From Alteriqipengyuania_B sp035481675 (GTDB taxonomy: Bacteria; Pseudomonadota; Alphaproteobacteria; Sphingomonadales; Sphingomonadaceae), in assembly GCF_035481675.1 (NCBI RefSeq), contig NZ_JAYJJW010000001.1:806001-870000 (forward strand): 64,000 nucleotides of DNA. The letters run 5' to 3'. A model generated the notes under the pieces. The model had not been told where the DNA came from. It saw only the letters and a program-made list of their open reading frames with translations, and did not search any database. Positions 9,010 through 18,765 of the stretch are shown here, in pieces; positions within the stretch are counted from its first letter, which is position 1, and each line of letters begins with the position of its first letter. Both the position numbers and the translations under genes were made by a program.

Positions 9010-10233
9010 TTGTCCAGCATATCCCCTCTCGCCGTGCCCTTCCCTGACATGTCCGCCATCGACGGAGTCACGCTGCGCACGGTCCGTGCCGGCTACAAGG
9101 AATGGGACCGGGCCGACCTCACCTTCGTCGAACTGGCGGAGGGGACTGCGGTCGCAGGGCTGTTCACGCAGAACGTGTGCTGTTCGACCGAGGTCGAAAT
9201 GGGCCGCGAGCAGGTGAAGTCTGGCCGCGCCCGGGCGCTGGTGGTCAACGCCGGCAATGCCAATGCCTTCACCGGGTATCGCGGGCGCGAGGCGGTGGAG
9301 CAGATCGCGGCGCAGGTCGCAGGCGGCATCGGCTGCGAAGCTTCCGAAGTGTTCGTTTCTTCCACCGGCGTGATCGGCGTACCGCTGCCTAAGGACAAGG
9401 CGCGCGAAGGCGTGGCGGCAGCGCTTCGCGCCGAGCCTTGCGACTGGGAAGATGTCGCGCGGGCCATCGGCACCACCGACACCTACACCAAGGGCGCGCA
9501 CGCCTCGGCGATGATCGGCGAGACGAAGGTCCACCTTGTCGGCGTGATCAAGGGCAGCGGCATGATCGCTCCCGACATGGCGACCATGCTCGGCTACATC
9601 TTTACCGATGCGGCGGTGGAGCCCGCCTTCCTGCAGGACATGTTAAGCGCGGCGAACGGGCCGACCTTCTCCTCGATCACGGTGGACAGCGACACCTCGA
9701 CCAGCGACACGGTGCTGGCCTTTGCGACCGGCAAGGCGGGCAACGCGCCCCTCGCCGGCTTCGACGATGCCGGGGCTGACGCCTTTGCCGCCGCGCTGCA
9801 CGACGTCTGCCGCCAGCTCGCCCACCTGGTGGTGCGCGACGGCGAAGGGGCGACCAAGTTCATCGAGATCGCAGTCGGCGGCGCGGTGTCGGATGAAAGT
9901 GCGCGCCGCATCGGCCTCGCTATCGCCAATTCGCCGCTGGTGAAGACCGCCATCGCGGGCGAGGATGCGAACTGGGGCCGCGTCGTCATGGCAGTCGGCA
10001 AGGCGGGAGAGCCTGCGGATCGGGACAAGCTGTCGATCGGCTTTGGCGGCACCTGGGCCGCGCGCGACGGCCTGCCGCTGGCGGACTACGACGAGGCGCC
10101 CGTCGCGGCGCATCTTAAAGGGCAGGATATCCGCATCGACGTCGACATCGGGCTGGGTGACGGGCGCGCGACCGTGTGGACCTGCGATCTCACCCACGGA
10201 TACATCGAAATCAACGCGGATTATCGCACGTGA
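9010..10233 (+). CDS. argJ: Bifunctional glutamate N-acetyltransferase / amino-acid acetyltransferase ArgJ
   Basis: Transfers acetyl from N-acetylornithine to glutamate, closing the cyclic arginine pathway. From the TTG chosen the protein has 407 residues and begins SSISPLAVPFPDM, matching the usual family N-terminus. The upstream ATG at 8965 would leave only 3 bases between divergent start codons, so I prefer TTG with a CGAGG box before it. The self-cleavage site and nucleophile are in IKGSGMIAPDMATML (cut before the Thr of ATML). The C-terminus NADYRT is typical. The stop overlaps the next gene's GTG start in GTGA. Confidence 0.93.
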   Translation: MSSISPLAVPFPDMSAIDGVTLRTVRAGYKEWDRADLTFVELAEGTAVAGLFTQNVCCSTEVEMGREQVKSGRARALVVNAGNANAFTGYRGREAVEQIAAQVAGGIGCEASEVFVSSTGVIGVPLPKDKAREGVAAALRAEPCDWEDVARAIGTTDTYTKGAHASAMIGETKVHLVGVIKGSGMIAPDMATMLGYIFTDAAVEPAFLQDMLSAANGPTFSSITVDSDTSTSDTVLAFATGKAGNAPLAGFDDAGADAFAAALHDVCRQLAHLVVRDGEGATKFIEIAVGGAVSDESARRIGLAIANSPLVKTAIAGEDANWGRVVMAVGKAGEPADRDKLSIGFGGTWAARDGLPLADYDEAPVAAHLKGQDIRIDVDIGLGDGRATVWTCDLTHGYIEINADYRT

Positions 10234-11030
10234 ACGCGCTCGAGGAAGAAATCCTGTCGCTGATGCGGTTCGCGGCGGAGCGGGCGATCCTGCCGCGTTT
10301 TCGCAACCTGTCGGACGAGGACATCGTCGAGAAAGCGGCCGACGATCTCGTCACCGTGGCCGACCGCGAAACCGAGGAATTCCTGACCGAAGCGCTCCGC
10401 AAGTTGCAGCCGGGCGTGCCGGTCGTGGGCGAGGAGGCGGTTCATGCCGACCCCTCGTTAATCGGGAAATTGTCCGGCCCGTGCTGGATCGTCGACCCGA
10501 TCGACGGCACGCATAATTTCGCGCACGGCAAGGCACCGTTCGGAATCATGATCGCGCTGGCCGATGCGGGCGAAGCGGTCGCCGGGTGGATCTACGACCC
10601 GCTGTCAGGGCGCTTCTGCCACGCGCGCCGCGGCGAAGGGGCCTTCATCGGGGAAAAGCGAATTGCGGCGCAGGTAACCGGCGAAACGCCGCCGGTGGCC
10701 GCGATTTCGGTCATCTTCCTCGACCAGGCCCGGCGCGAGGCGGTAGAAGCGCATGTCGCGCCGCATTACCGCGTGGTCGAAACGCCGCGCTGCGCCGCCG
10801 AGCAATACCCCCGCCTCGCGCTGGGCGAAAACGACGTTTCGTTCTTCGAACGGACGCTCGCGTGGGACCACGCGGCTGGCGCGCTGTGGGTCAACGAAGC
10901 GGGCGGCAGGATCGCGCGGCCCGATGGCTCACCCTACAGGGTGGACGAGCCGGACCGGACCGGCATGATCGGCGCCGCCAGCCCCGCCCTGTGGGACGGG
11001 TTGGCGGAGCTTTACGCGAAGCTTCCGTAG
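10230..11030 (+). CDS. Inositol-monophosphatase-family phosphatase (histidinol-phosphatase HisN-type candidate)
   Basis: 266 residues from the GTG overlapping the argJ stop (GTGA), an arrangement that implies translational coupling. Metal-binding motifs of the IMPase superfamily are present: GEEAVH, WIVDPIDGTHNFAHG and, near the C-terminus, LAWDHAAGALWVNEAGG. The superfamily dephosphorylates inositol-1-phosphate, histidinol phosphate, PAP and similar substrates. Coupling to an amino-acid biosynthesis gene makes a HisN-type role possible but does not prove it. Confidence 0.88.
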   Translation: MNALEEEILSLMRFAAERAILPRFRNLSDEDIVEKAADDLVTVADRETEEFLTEALRKLQPGVPVVGEEAVHADPSLIGKLSGPCWIVDPIDGTHNFAHGKAPFGIMIALADAGEAVAGWIYDPLSGRFCHARRGEGAFIGEKRIAAQVTGETPPVAAISVIFLDQARREAVEAHVAPHYRVVETPRCAAEQYPRLALGENDVSFFERTLAWDHAAGALWVNEAGGRIARPDGSPYRVDEPDRTGMIGAASPALWDGLAELYAKLP

Positions 11031-11174
11031 GCAGGTCTTTCCTAAAGCCGCTCGGGCGTGCAAGGTCGAACGATGCCGGGATAGAGGCTCGACAGGCGGG
11101 GGGCCGCCCCATCCTGTCGGCGCTTCACTGATCTGACGATAAAGTCCTGAATTCAGGTCCCTTTTTTGCTCTAT

Positions 11175-11199
11175 CGAAGTTGACGCCCTGTCAACTTCG
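11175..11199. repeat. Perfect 10-bp inverted repeat between convergent genes
   Basis: Arms CGAAGTTGAC and GTCAACTTCG flank a 5-base loop, 17 bases past the trxA stop. On the minus strand it is followed by A-rich rather than T-rich sequence, so it is not a classical intrinsic terminator. It could act as an mRNA 3' stabilising hairpin or a protein-binding site. Confidence 0.5.
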
Positions 11200-11215
11200 T
11201 CAAGCAATCAGCGGG

Positions 11216-11536
11216 TCAAAGCTCGCCTTCGAGCCATCCCTTCAGCTGGCTCTTCGGAGCCGCGCCCAGCTTCTTGGCGACGACCTCGCCGTTCTTGAAC
11301 AGCAGCATCAGCGGGATCGACTGGACGCCGAACTTGCCGGGCACTTCGGGGTTTTCCATGATGTCCATCTTGGCGATGGTCACCTGATCGGACAATTCGT
11401 CGCTGATTTCTTCCAGCGCCGGGCCGATCATCTTGCAAGGGCCGCACCATTCGGCCCAGAAATCCACCAGCACGGGCTTGTCGGCGCCCAGCACCTCGGT
11501 TTCGAAATTTTCGTCGGTTACGGCAACGGTGGCCAT
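11216..11536 (-). CDS. trxA: Thioredoxin
   Basis: Cytoplasmic dithiol-disulfide reductant. 106 residues with the active site AEWCGPCKMIGPALEE and the cis-Pro loop IPLMLLFKNGEV, one domain and no signal peptide. A clear AGGAG box precedes the ATG. It lies 57 bases downstream of addA on the same strand; that gap contains a short hairpin (TTGCCC and GGGCAA, 11554-11572) that may mark a processing site or separate promoter. Confidence 0.97.
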   Translation of the reverse strand: MATVAVTDENFETEVLGADKPVLVDFWAEWCGPCKMIGPALEEISDELSDQVTIAKMDIMENPEVPGKFGVQSIPLMLLFKNGEVVAKKLGAAPKSQLKGWLEGEL

Positions 11537-11593
11537 GGGAATCTCCTCTTGTGTTGCCCCTTACTTGGGCAAAGGCGTCACGGGTGCAACCGT

Positions 11594-14500
11594 TCAGCCG
11601 CGAAAGCTTTCCTCATCCACCGGCAAGGCGGGTTTGGCGGCGGCAAGCATCGCTTCCGGTATGGTAATCAGTCGGGGTGCGTGGGTGTAGAGCACTGCCG
11701 CCTCGATGCGCCGGCCGGGATAGATCGCCCCCAGCGCGGCGGCATAGGCTCCCATCTGGCGGATCGTCGCCGCCGGGACGCCGCCGATGACCGCAGGCGG
11801 GCGGCGCGTGGTCTTGTAGTCGACCACCGTCACCGTATCGGCGGTCACCAGCAACCGGTCGGCGGTGCCCGCGATGACCTGCCCGTCGACCACGGCGGTG
11901 AGCGGGATTTCGGCAAGCGCCCGCGGAGAGAACAGGGCGGCGAAATCCGGAGAATCGAGCACGGCCAGCGCCTGATCCAGCATTTCCGCGCGCGTAGGCT
12001 CATCCAGGGCGACCGCCTGCCGCGTCAGCCATGCCGCCCCGGCTTCGCGCCGATTTTCGAGCGCGACGTCGGGCAAACGTTCCAGCAAGCGGTGGATCAG
12101 GACCCCGCGCCGTGCCGCGTCGCGCAGGGCATCGGGCGGCAGCGGCGGGTCGGGCGCTTCGTCGACGCCCGCATTCGAGGGCGCGAGCGGGCGCGGCGGG
12201 CGCGGTTCGGGGCCGATGGGCGTGGTCGCCCACGATGGAAGCGCCGGGCGCCCGGATAAGGTTGCGCCCCCTGCTGCAGGCGGTAGCGCTCCGAGCTCCC
12301 CGACCTGCCGGACATCGCCCCAGATCGCCGATGCCTGCGCCTCGGAAGGAAACAGCGGTTCGAGCCGCGCATACCAGCTGTCCGCCGCGGGTTCGTCCTC
12401 GCGTGCGCCCAGCGATCCGGCGATGAACAGCGCCTCTTCCGCCCGCGTCATCGCGACATAGAGCAGGCGCCAGTGTTCCTGCATATCCGCCGCCTGCTGC
12501 CGCTCCAGCGCCGTGGCGAGCGCGGTGGGTCGCTCGTCGCTGCGGACCGACGGGACGGGGATTTCGGGCCGGTGCAGCACATCGTCCGCCACCCCGTCCG
12601 GCAGCCCCGCCTGCAACGCGATCGCCCCGCTGCGCGAGTTGCGCGGATTGTCCGCCGCGTCGGCCAGGATGACGATCGGTGCCTGCAGCCCCTTGGACCC
12701 GTGCACGGTCATGACCCGCACCTCGCCCGAGCTTTCGCCCTGTTCGCGCTTGATCTCGCCGTCGCCCGCATCGAACCAGCGCACGAAGCCTTGCAGGCTC
12801 ACGACATGGCTGGCGGAATAGGCGTAGGCCGCGTTGACCAGCTCGTCGATCGGGTCGTTCGCCTCGCGCCCAAGGCGCGCGACCAGCTTGCGACGGCCTT
12901 GCCACGGGCCGGACAGCATCCAGTGCAGCAGGGTCTCCGGCGGTTCGTAATCGGCGCGTTCCAGCAGCCGGCCGAGCTGCAGGGCGGTGCGCTGCACCAG
13001 CGGCGCGTCACTGTCGCGCAAATGGCTCCACAGGCCGGTCTTCGCCGGGCGGTATGCGTGCTCCAGCAGCTCTTCCTGCGTCCAACCCACCAATGGCGAG
13101 ACCAGCAGGTTCGCAAGGCTGAGGTCGTCGCCGGGCTGCACGGCGAAGCGGATTGCGGCCATCAGGTCCTGCACCGCCAAGGGCGCGCCCAGGCGCAGCC
13201 GGTCTACCCCGGCAACCGGCACGCCCGCCGCATAAAGCCGCGCCACGATCAGCGAGGCCAGCTCCTTGCGCTTGCGGACCAGCACCATGACGTCGCCGGG
13301 TCCGGCGCGGCGGGCCGTGCCCTTCACCAGCGGGAAGCCTTCGTCCATCCACGCCCGCACCTGCCGCGCGATCCGGTCTGCAAGGTCGCGGTCGGGACGG
13401 GAGAGCCAGGCATCCTCGTCTCCCTCGCCTTCATCCTCCTCGCCATCGGGCAGGCCGGTGGGCGGCCACAAGGCGACGATGCCGGGGCGGTCCTGCCCGT
13501 CATGGCGGATGCGCCCCCCCGGCAGGCCGAATTCTTCAGGGCCGATGGCGGCGATGGCGGAATCGACGAAATCGAGCACGGGTTGCGCCGTGCGGAACGA
13601 CCGGTCGAGGCCGAGCTCCTGCAGTTCGCGCGCCTGCCCGCGTTCCCGCAAGGTAGCGCGGTTTTCAGCAACCCGCGCCATGCGCGCCGCCACCCGCTCG
13701 CGCGCGGTGCGGAAGTTTTCCGGGCTCGTGCCCTGAAAACCGAAGATCGCCTGCTTGTAGTCGCCGACCACGAACAGCGTGCGCACCTTGTCGGCATGCT
13801 GCCCCTCGCCGGCGAAGAATTCCTCCGTCAGCGCGTCGATGATGGTCCACTGGGCGGCGTTGGTGTCCTGCGCTTCGTCCACCAGGATGTGATCGAACTG
13901 CCGGTCGAGCTTGTAGCGGATCCACGCCGAGACGTCGCTGCGGGCGAGCAGCCGCGCGGCAAGCCTGATCTGGTCGTCGAAATCGACGAAGCCCTCGCGC
14001 GATTTCGCCTCTTCCCACAGCGCGCTGTAACGCCGCCCCAGCTCCAGCGCCGGGGCGAGCCATTCGGCAAGGCCGAGTGCGCGCCTGCGGTCAGCAATGC
14101 GTTCGATAGATGCCAGCAGGCGCTCTGCATGCTCGGCATAGGCAAGTTCGTGCTTTTCGAGCGATTTCAGCGAGCGCGGATCGCCCGCTTGCGTGAACAG
14201 CGCCTTGGTAAGATCTTCGAGAGCCTCGACGCGTTTGTCCGTCGCCAGGAAGGCAGCGATGGCATCGGCCGATGCGAAGCCGGTCTTCGTCCCCCACGAG
14301 GCATTCGCAGCCGCGCAAGCCTGCAGCGCATCCTCGTCGAATTCCGGCGCGCGGCAGAGCGCTTCCAGATCGGCGGCGGTGGCATCCGCCGGCAGGCCGA
14401 GCAGGCCGAGCACCGGCCCACGCAGCGGCTGCGGCTCGGCCCACTGCGGTGCCTCCCACGCCGCGCGGTGATCCACGCAGCGCTGCATCCAGCTGCGCAC

Positions 14501-15061
14501 GCCATCGGGCCCCATCCGCAGGCTGAGCGCCTCCAGCGTCGCCAGCGCTTCCGCGTCGCCGCTGTCGGCAAGTTCCGACAATACATCGCGGGCGAGCAGT
14601 TCGCGATCGCGGTCCTCCATCGCCTTCGAGCCGACGAGCAAGCCCGCCTCTTCGGGAAACGCGGCGAGTAGCCATTGGGCAAAGGCGTGGATCGTATCGA
14701 TGCGCAGACCGCCGCCGGGGGTGTCGCGCACGCTCGCGAACAGGGTCCGCGCGCGTTCGCGCGTGTCGGGGTCGACCGGCGCACCGATATGGGAGAGCTC
14801 CGCTGCCAGCTTGTCGTCGGGCAAGCGTACCCATCGCGCCAGCACCTCGTTCACGCGCGTCGCCATCTCGGCGGCACCCGCCTTGGTGAAAGTCAGGCAC
14901 AGGATCTGCGACGGCTCGACCCGGTCGCGCAGCAGCAGGCGCAGCACGCGGGCGGACAGGACCTGCGTCTTGCCGGTCCCGGCACTGGCGGAGAGCCACA
15001 CCGTCTCTTCCGGCAAGACGGCGAGCTGCTGCGCGCCGTGGAGGGGGTAGACCGCGCTCAT
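11594..15061 (-). CDS. addA: Double-strand break repair helicase AddA
   Basis: Helicase-nuclease subunit of AddAB, which resects broken DNA ends for RecA, the alphaproteobacterial counterpart of RecBCD. 1155 residues from the ATG that overlaps the addB stop (ATGA); a frame extension 11 codons upstream is rejected because of that overlap. UvrD-type motifs are present: SASAGTGKTQVL near the N-terminus, VDEAQDTNAAQW, VVGDYKQAIFGFQG, VMTVHGSKGLQAPIV and YVAMTRAEE. The C-terminal PD-(D/E)XK nuclease motif reads TVVDYKTTRRPP. Confidence 0.96.
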   Translation of the reverse strand: MSAVYPLHGAQQLAVLPEETVWLSASAGTGKTQVLSARVLRLLLRDRVEPSQILCLTFTKAGAAEMATRVNEVLARWVRLPDDKLAAELSHIGAPVDPDTRERARTLFASVRDTPGGGLRIDTIHAFAQWLLAAFPEEAGLLVGSKAMEDRDRELLARDVLSELADSGDAEALATLEALSLRMGPDGVRSWMQRCVDHRAAWEAPQWAEPQPLRGPVLGLLGLPADATAADLEALCRAPEFDEDALQACAAANASWGTKTGFASADAIAAFLATDKRVEALEDLTKALFTQAGDPRSLKSLEKHELAYAEHAERLLASIERIADRRRALGLAEWLAPALELGRRYSALWEEAKSREGFVDFDDQIRLAARLLARSDVSAWIRYKLDRQFDHILVDEAQDTNAAQWTIIDALTEEFFAGEGQHADKVRTLFVVGDYKQAIFGFQGTSPENFRTARERVAARMARVAENRATLRERGQARELQELGLDRSFRTAQPVLDFVDSAIAAIGPEEFGLPGGRIRHDGQDRPGIVALWPPTGLPDGEEDEGEGDEDAWLSRPDRDLADRIARQVRAWMDEGFPLVKGTARRAGPGDVMVLVRKRKELASLIVARLYAAGVPVAGVDRLRLGAPLAVQDLMAAIRFAVQPGDDLSLANLLVSPLVGWTQEELLEHAYRPAKTGLWSHLRDSDAPLVQRTALQLGRLLERADYEPPETLLHWMLSGPWQGRRKLVARLGREANDPIDELVNAAYAYSASHVVSLQGFVRWFDAGDGEIKREQGESSGEVRVMTVHGSKGLQAPIVILADAADNPRNSRSGAIALQAGLPDGVADDVLHRPEIPVPSVRSDERPTALATALERQQAADMQEHWRLLYVAMTRAEEALFIAGSLGAREDEPAADSWYARLEPLFPSEAQASAIWGDVRQVGELGALPPAAGGATLSGRPALPSWATTPIGPEPRPPRPLAPSNAGVDEAPDPPLPPDALRDAARRGVLIHRLLERLPDVALENRREAGAAWLTRQAVALDEPTRAEMLDQALAVLDSPDFAALFSPRALAEIPLTAVVDGQVIAGTADRLLVTADTVTVVDYKTTRRPPAVIGGVPAATIRQMGAYAAALGAIYPGRRIEAAVLYTHAPRLITIPEAMLAAAKPALPVDEESFRG

Positions 15062-18048
15062 GCGCCAGCCTCGCCGGCCGAACGGCCCATCCATTCGGAC
15101 AGGCGCATCAACTGGTCGTAATCGGTGTAGCCGGGCTGGTCGGGGTTGAGCTTGGCCGTGAACGGCTCCGAGCCGAGGATCCAGTCGTCGATCGCCTGGT
15201 CGAGAAATGCGAGCGTCGTCGGCAGGAACTCTTCCGGCAAAACGCCGCTTCGCTTGCGTCCGGTGAGTATCGGCGTCTCGATATAGCCGAAGCCGGTTTC
15301 GCTCTTGTCGTTCCTTCCCAGAGACCAGTATTCGAATGTCTCGGCGACGCCGCTCACGGAACCGCCCTCGGTCCGGAATTCGCTTTCCCGCGCGATCAGG
15401 CCGAGCGTGCCGAGTTGCAGCGCGTAGCCCTTTGCCACCTCGCTGCCGCTGGGCGGCTTGCCGGTCTTGTAATCGACGATGGCGAGCGATCCGTCCGCCA
15501 TGCGGTCGATCCGGTCGACCCGGCCATGGATTGTGACGCCGCGCCGGGTCCAGTCGCCCCTGGCTTCCACTGCGACCACCTCGCGACCGTCATCGGCTTC
15601 CAGTGTCTGCCGGACCCATTCCAGCGCTGCCAGCAGGCGCGGTCGCCACAGCGTGCGCACGAGCGGATGCGCGCCCATCGCCTCAAGTTCTTTCGCGGCG
15701 AGCTCGTCCAGCGTGCCCTCTTCATTGTGCCAGCGTTCGAGGATCGCGTGGGCGAGCGTGCCCTGCCATTGCGCCGTCGGCTCTGCGTCGAGCGCGTCGA
15801 GCTTGCGCAGGCGGAGTATTTGCTGGGCATAGAACTGGTACGGGTCCGACCGCAGCCGGTCGAGCGCGGTCGAGCTGATGCGGACCTTGCGCTGCTCCGT
15901 GTCCGGCATCGGCTTGGGCTGGGGATAGGGCGACGCAGGCTCCGCATCGTCCAGCGCGCGGGCCAGCGCGACGAGGTGCGTATCAGTGTAGTCCGGCAGC
16001 AACCCGTCGCCCAGCAGCGCCTGTGCGCGCAAGAGGAAGCGCGACGGAATCGCCGGACCCGACAGCTCGCGTGCCGCGCGGCTGAGCACCACCTCGGGCG
16101 CGCCCATCGCGGCGGCAAGGTCATGCGCAGAAAGGCCGATGCGGAAATCGGCGCCGGGCACGCCGAGCGCGCGCAGCACAGGCGGCGGCAACACGGGGTC
16201 GGGCGAAGGCGCGGCAGGCCAGGTCCCTTCGTTCAGCCCGGCACAAATCACCAGGTCGGCCCGGTTCATACGCGATTCGAGCAAGCCATAGATGCTCACG
16301 CGCGGATGGCCGCCATAGGGCGGGCGGACGGACACATCCTCCATCGCATCGCGCAGCACGGCGACGAGATCGTCGGGCGCCAGCACCGTTCCGACTTCGC
16401 GCGCCTGCATCCGCAGGTCCTCGATAAAGGCCGACAGCGCGCGTCCATCCTCCCGCGCCCACACGCCCTCCCCGCACAGCGCCTCGGCCAACTGCGCGAA
16501 CCGGTCGAGCCGGTCGGCGAGCGGCAAGTTGTCGGGCGCGGCGAGAGCCGGCGCGAGCAGGTCGGCCACACCTTGCCACCACTCGGCGAATTCCGGCCGC
16601 GCGCTGCCGATCTTCGCCGCAGCGTCGGCATAGCCTGCCAGACCCGCCACTGTCCGCGGGCCGCGCATCTCCGCCTCAAGCAGACGCACGTTGCGCAGCC
16701 AGCGATTGCGCCCTTCCCCGGCGCGGACGAGCGGGTGGCCGAGCAAGGCCATCAGCGCCACGGGCGCGGCATCCTGCGCCATGACCTCGGCCAGTTGCAG
16801 GACCACGCGCCCTGCCGCCGTCCGCGACAGGGGGCGGCCGGCGGAATCGTCCGCGGCGATGTTCCAGCGGCCGAGGTGGGCGACGATCCGCCGGGCAAGG
16901 CCACGATCGGGCGTGACCACCGCAACCCGCTTCTCCGGCTCCGCCAGTGCCTGCCGGACGAGCAGCGCGGCCGCCTGCGCCTCTTCTTCCGGCGTCGCGG
17001 CCTGCATGATCGATACGCCGGACAGGCGGCGCTTGTCGGCGGGCAGGCTCGCCCAGCCCTTGCTCGCCTGAGGGGGCAGAAACAGCGCGGAAATCGCATG
17101 GCTTCGCGCCGGCGGTCCCTTGCCCATGCCAGCACGATGCCATGGCTGAACCTCCTCGCGCGCGATGCCCATGCGGTTGAGCAGCAACTTGAGGTGGTAT
17201 TGCGGGTGCGTCACCGCATCGCCGGGCGCGAACGGCGGGTCGGTCGGACCATCGCCCACCCCTGCCCGGCCAAGCTCGCTCCAGACATCACGCTCCATCG
17301 ACAGGTCCAGGTCGGGGAGCACGACCGCCCCGTCCGGCAGGTCGGCAATCGTGCGCAGCAGCCGGGCGAGCGCCGGCGCGGCACTGGTTACGCCTGCGGC
17401 CACCACCGAATGCACGGGCGGCGTCGCCTTCCAGCGTTCAGCTGCATGTTCGAACAGGCGGTTGCGCCGTCCGGCGGCATCGACCTCGCCGCGCGCCAGC
17501 AGCACGTCCAGCCATTTCACATGGATGCGGGCGAAGCGACGAGTACTCGCCTTCCAGTGATCTGCCAAATCGCCCACGATCTCGATTACACGGTCCTGCA
17601 ACAGTTCCTCGGGGCCGATATCCTCGACCAGCAGCCGGTCGATCACTTGCGCAAACTGGCGCGCCAGGCGGAGCAGCGCCGCGCCTTGCGGGGCGGCGGC
17701 ACCTTCCTCCTCGCGGATCAGTTCCGCCAGCTTCAGCCAGCGGAATGTCGGGTCCACGGCCGGGGGAATGCCCGCACCGTCGCCGAGGGGATCGAGCAGC
17801 GGGCCGAGCGCTTCGTCGAGGTCGAGATCGCCCGCCGCGACCATCCGCGGCAGCAACAGCCCGCCGCCCGATATCCTCACGAACGCCTCCGTCACGGCGC
17901 GGGTCGCGCGGCTCGACGGCAGGATCAGCGTGAGGCGGGCAAGGCCCAGTTCGTCATCGCGGTAGCGCGGCAACAGACCGGCGGCGAGCGCATCGGCAAA
18001 CCCGCGATGCGCGGCGATCGAATAGACGGATGGTGCGCCCTTCGACAC
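15058..18048 (-). CDS. addB: Double-strand break repair protein AddB
   Basis: Partner of AddA in end resection and recombination. 996 residues starting at a GTG placed directly after the murU stop. The N-terminal part is a degenerate helicase-like region, as is usual in alphaproteobacterial AddB. The C-terminal nuclease domain shows LAHAILERWHNEEG, HGRVDRIDRMADG and IVDYKTGKPPSG followed by LQLGTLGLI, the PD-(D/E)XK arrangement. It ends in a 4-base overlap with addA, so the two subunits are translationally coupled. Confidence 0.95.
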   Translation of the reverse strand: MSKGAPSVYSIAAHRGFADALAAGLLPRYRDDELGLARLTLILPSSRATRAVTEAFVRISGGGLLLPRMVAAGDLDLDEALGPLLDPLGDGAGIPPAVDPTFRWLKLAELIREEEGAAAPQGAALLRLARQFAQVIDRLLVEDIGPEELLQDRVIEIVGDLADHWKASTRRFARIHVKWLDVLLARGEVDAAGRRNRLFEHAAERWKATPPVHSVVAAGVTSAAPALARLLRTIADLPDGAVVLPDLDLSMERDVWSELGRAGVGDGPTDPPFAPGDAVTHPQYHLKLLLNRMGIAREEVQPWHRAGMGKGPPARSHAISALFLPPQASKGWASLPADKRRLSGVSIMQAATPEEEAQAAALLVRQALAEPEKRVAVVTPDRGLARRIVAHLGRWNIAADDSAGRPLSRTAAGRVVLQLAEVMAQDAAPVALMALLGHPLVRAGEGRNRWLRNVRLLEAEMRGPRTVAGLAGYADAAAKIGSARPEFAEWWQGVADLLAPALAAPDNLPLADRLDRFAQLAEALCGEGVWAREDGRALSAFIEDLRMQAREVGTVLAPDDLVAVLRDAMEDVSVRPPYGGHPRVSIYGLLESRMNRADLVICAGLNEGTWPAAPSPDPVLPPPVLRALGVPGADFRIGLSAHDLAAAMGAPEVVLSRAARELSGPAIPSRFLLRAQALLGDGLLPDYTDTHLVALARALDDAEPASPYPQPKPMPDTEQRKVRISSTALDRLRSDPYQFYAQQILRLRKLDALDAEPTAQWQGTLAHAILERWHNEEGTLDELAAKELEAMGAHPLVRTLWRPRLLAALEWVRQTLEADDGREVVAVEARGDWTRRGVTIHGRVDRIDRMADGSLAIVDYKTGKPPSGSEVAKGYALQLGTLGLIARESEFRTEGGSVSGVAETFEYWSLGRNDKSETGFGYIETPILTGRKRSGVLPEEFLPTTLAFLDQAIDDWILGSEPFTAKLNPDQPGYTDYDQLMRLSEWMGRSAGEAGA

Positions 18049-18765
18049 CTACAGCCGCTTCAGCGCGTCTTCGGTCGGACCGATGGCCTGCGGCGTGCCG
18101 ACTTCGAACCACTTGCCGGTAAACGGCAGGCCATAAAGCCGCCCTTCCATCAGCGCGCGGCTCCACAGCACATTGGTGCTGAACTTGCCGTCGGGCGCAT
18201 CGCGCAGCAGGCGGTGGCTGACGATCTGGATGCCGGTGTAGATGAATGGCGCGATCCGGCCCGGGCGGCGGCGCGTGATGCGACCCCGTGCATCGAGGTG
18301 GAAGTCCCCCTTGCCGCTGAAGTTCGCCGCGCTCGAGTGCGGGACCACGAGGAGCAATGCGTCCATCTCGTCCGCGTCCCAGCGTTCCGACAGATCGTGA
18401 AACGCGCTGCGCGGCCCATCCAGCCAGATGTTGTCGGAATTCAGGCAGAAGAACGGATCGGGCAGCTGCGCCTGCGCCCGGATGATCCCCCCGCCGGTTT
18501 CCAGCAGGGCGTCGCGCTCGTCCGAAATCGTGACCTTGGGCGACGCACGCTCGCGCAGGTGCGCCTCCAGCGCGTCGGCGAGGTAGTGGACGTTCACGAC
18601 CGCCTTGCCCACGCCGGCTTCGGCAAGCCGGTCAAGCGTGTGATCGATCAGCGCCTTGCCGGCCACGCGCACCAGCGGCTTGGGCTGCGTGGCGGTAAGC
18701 GGGCGCATCCGCTTGCCCATGCCCGCCGCCATCACCATCGCGGTGTCGCTGGCGAGCGTGCTCAC
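18049..18765 (-). CDS. murU: Sugar-phosphate nucleotidyltransferase, MurU type
   Basis: 238 residues from GTG (GTGA overlap with the amgK stop). The nucleotidyltransferase signature AAGMGKRMRPLTATQPKPLV is at the N-terminus, and LNSDNIWLDG supplies the metal-binding Asp. In the known alphaproteobacterial and pseudomonad pathway, MurU converts MurNAc-1-phosphate to UDP-MurNAc, recycling peptidoglycan sugars. The adjacent AmgK-type kinase supports that role over a general sugar nucleotidyltransferase. The stop is immediately followed by the addB start. Confidence 0.85.
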   Translation of the reverse strand: MSTLASDTAMVMAAGMGKRMRPLTATQPKPLVRVAGKALIDHTLDRLAEAGVGKAVVNVHYLADALEAHLRERASPKVTISDERDALLETGGGIIRAQAQLPDPFFCLNSDNIWLDGPRSAFHDLSERWDADEMDALLLVVPHSSAANFSGKGDFHLDARGRITRRRPGRIAPFIYTGIQIVSHRLLRDAPDGKFSTNVLWSRALMEGRLYGLPFTGKWFEVGTPQAIGPTEDALKRL

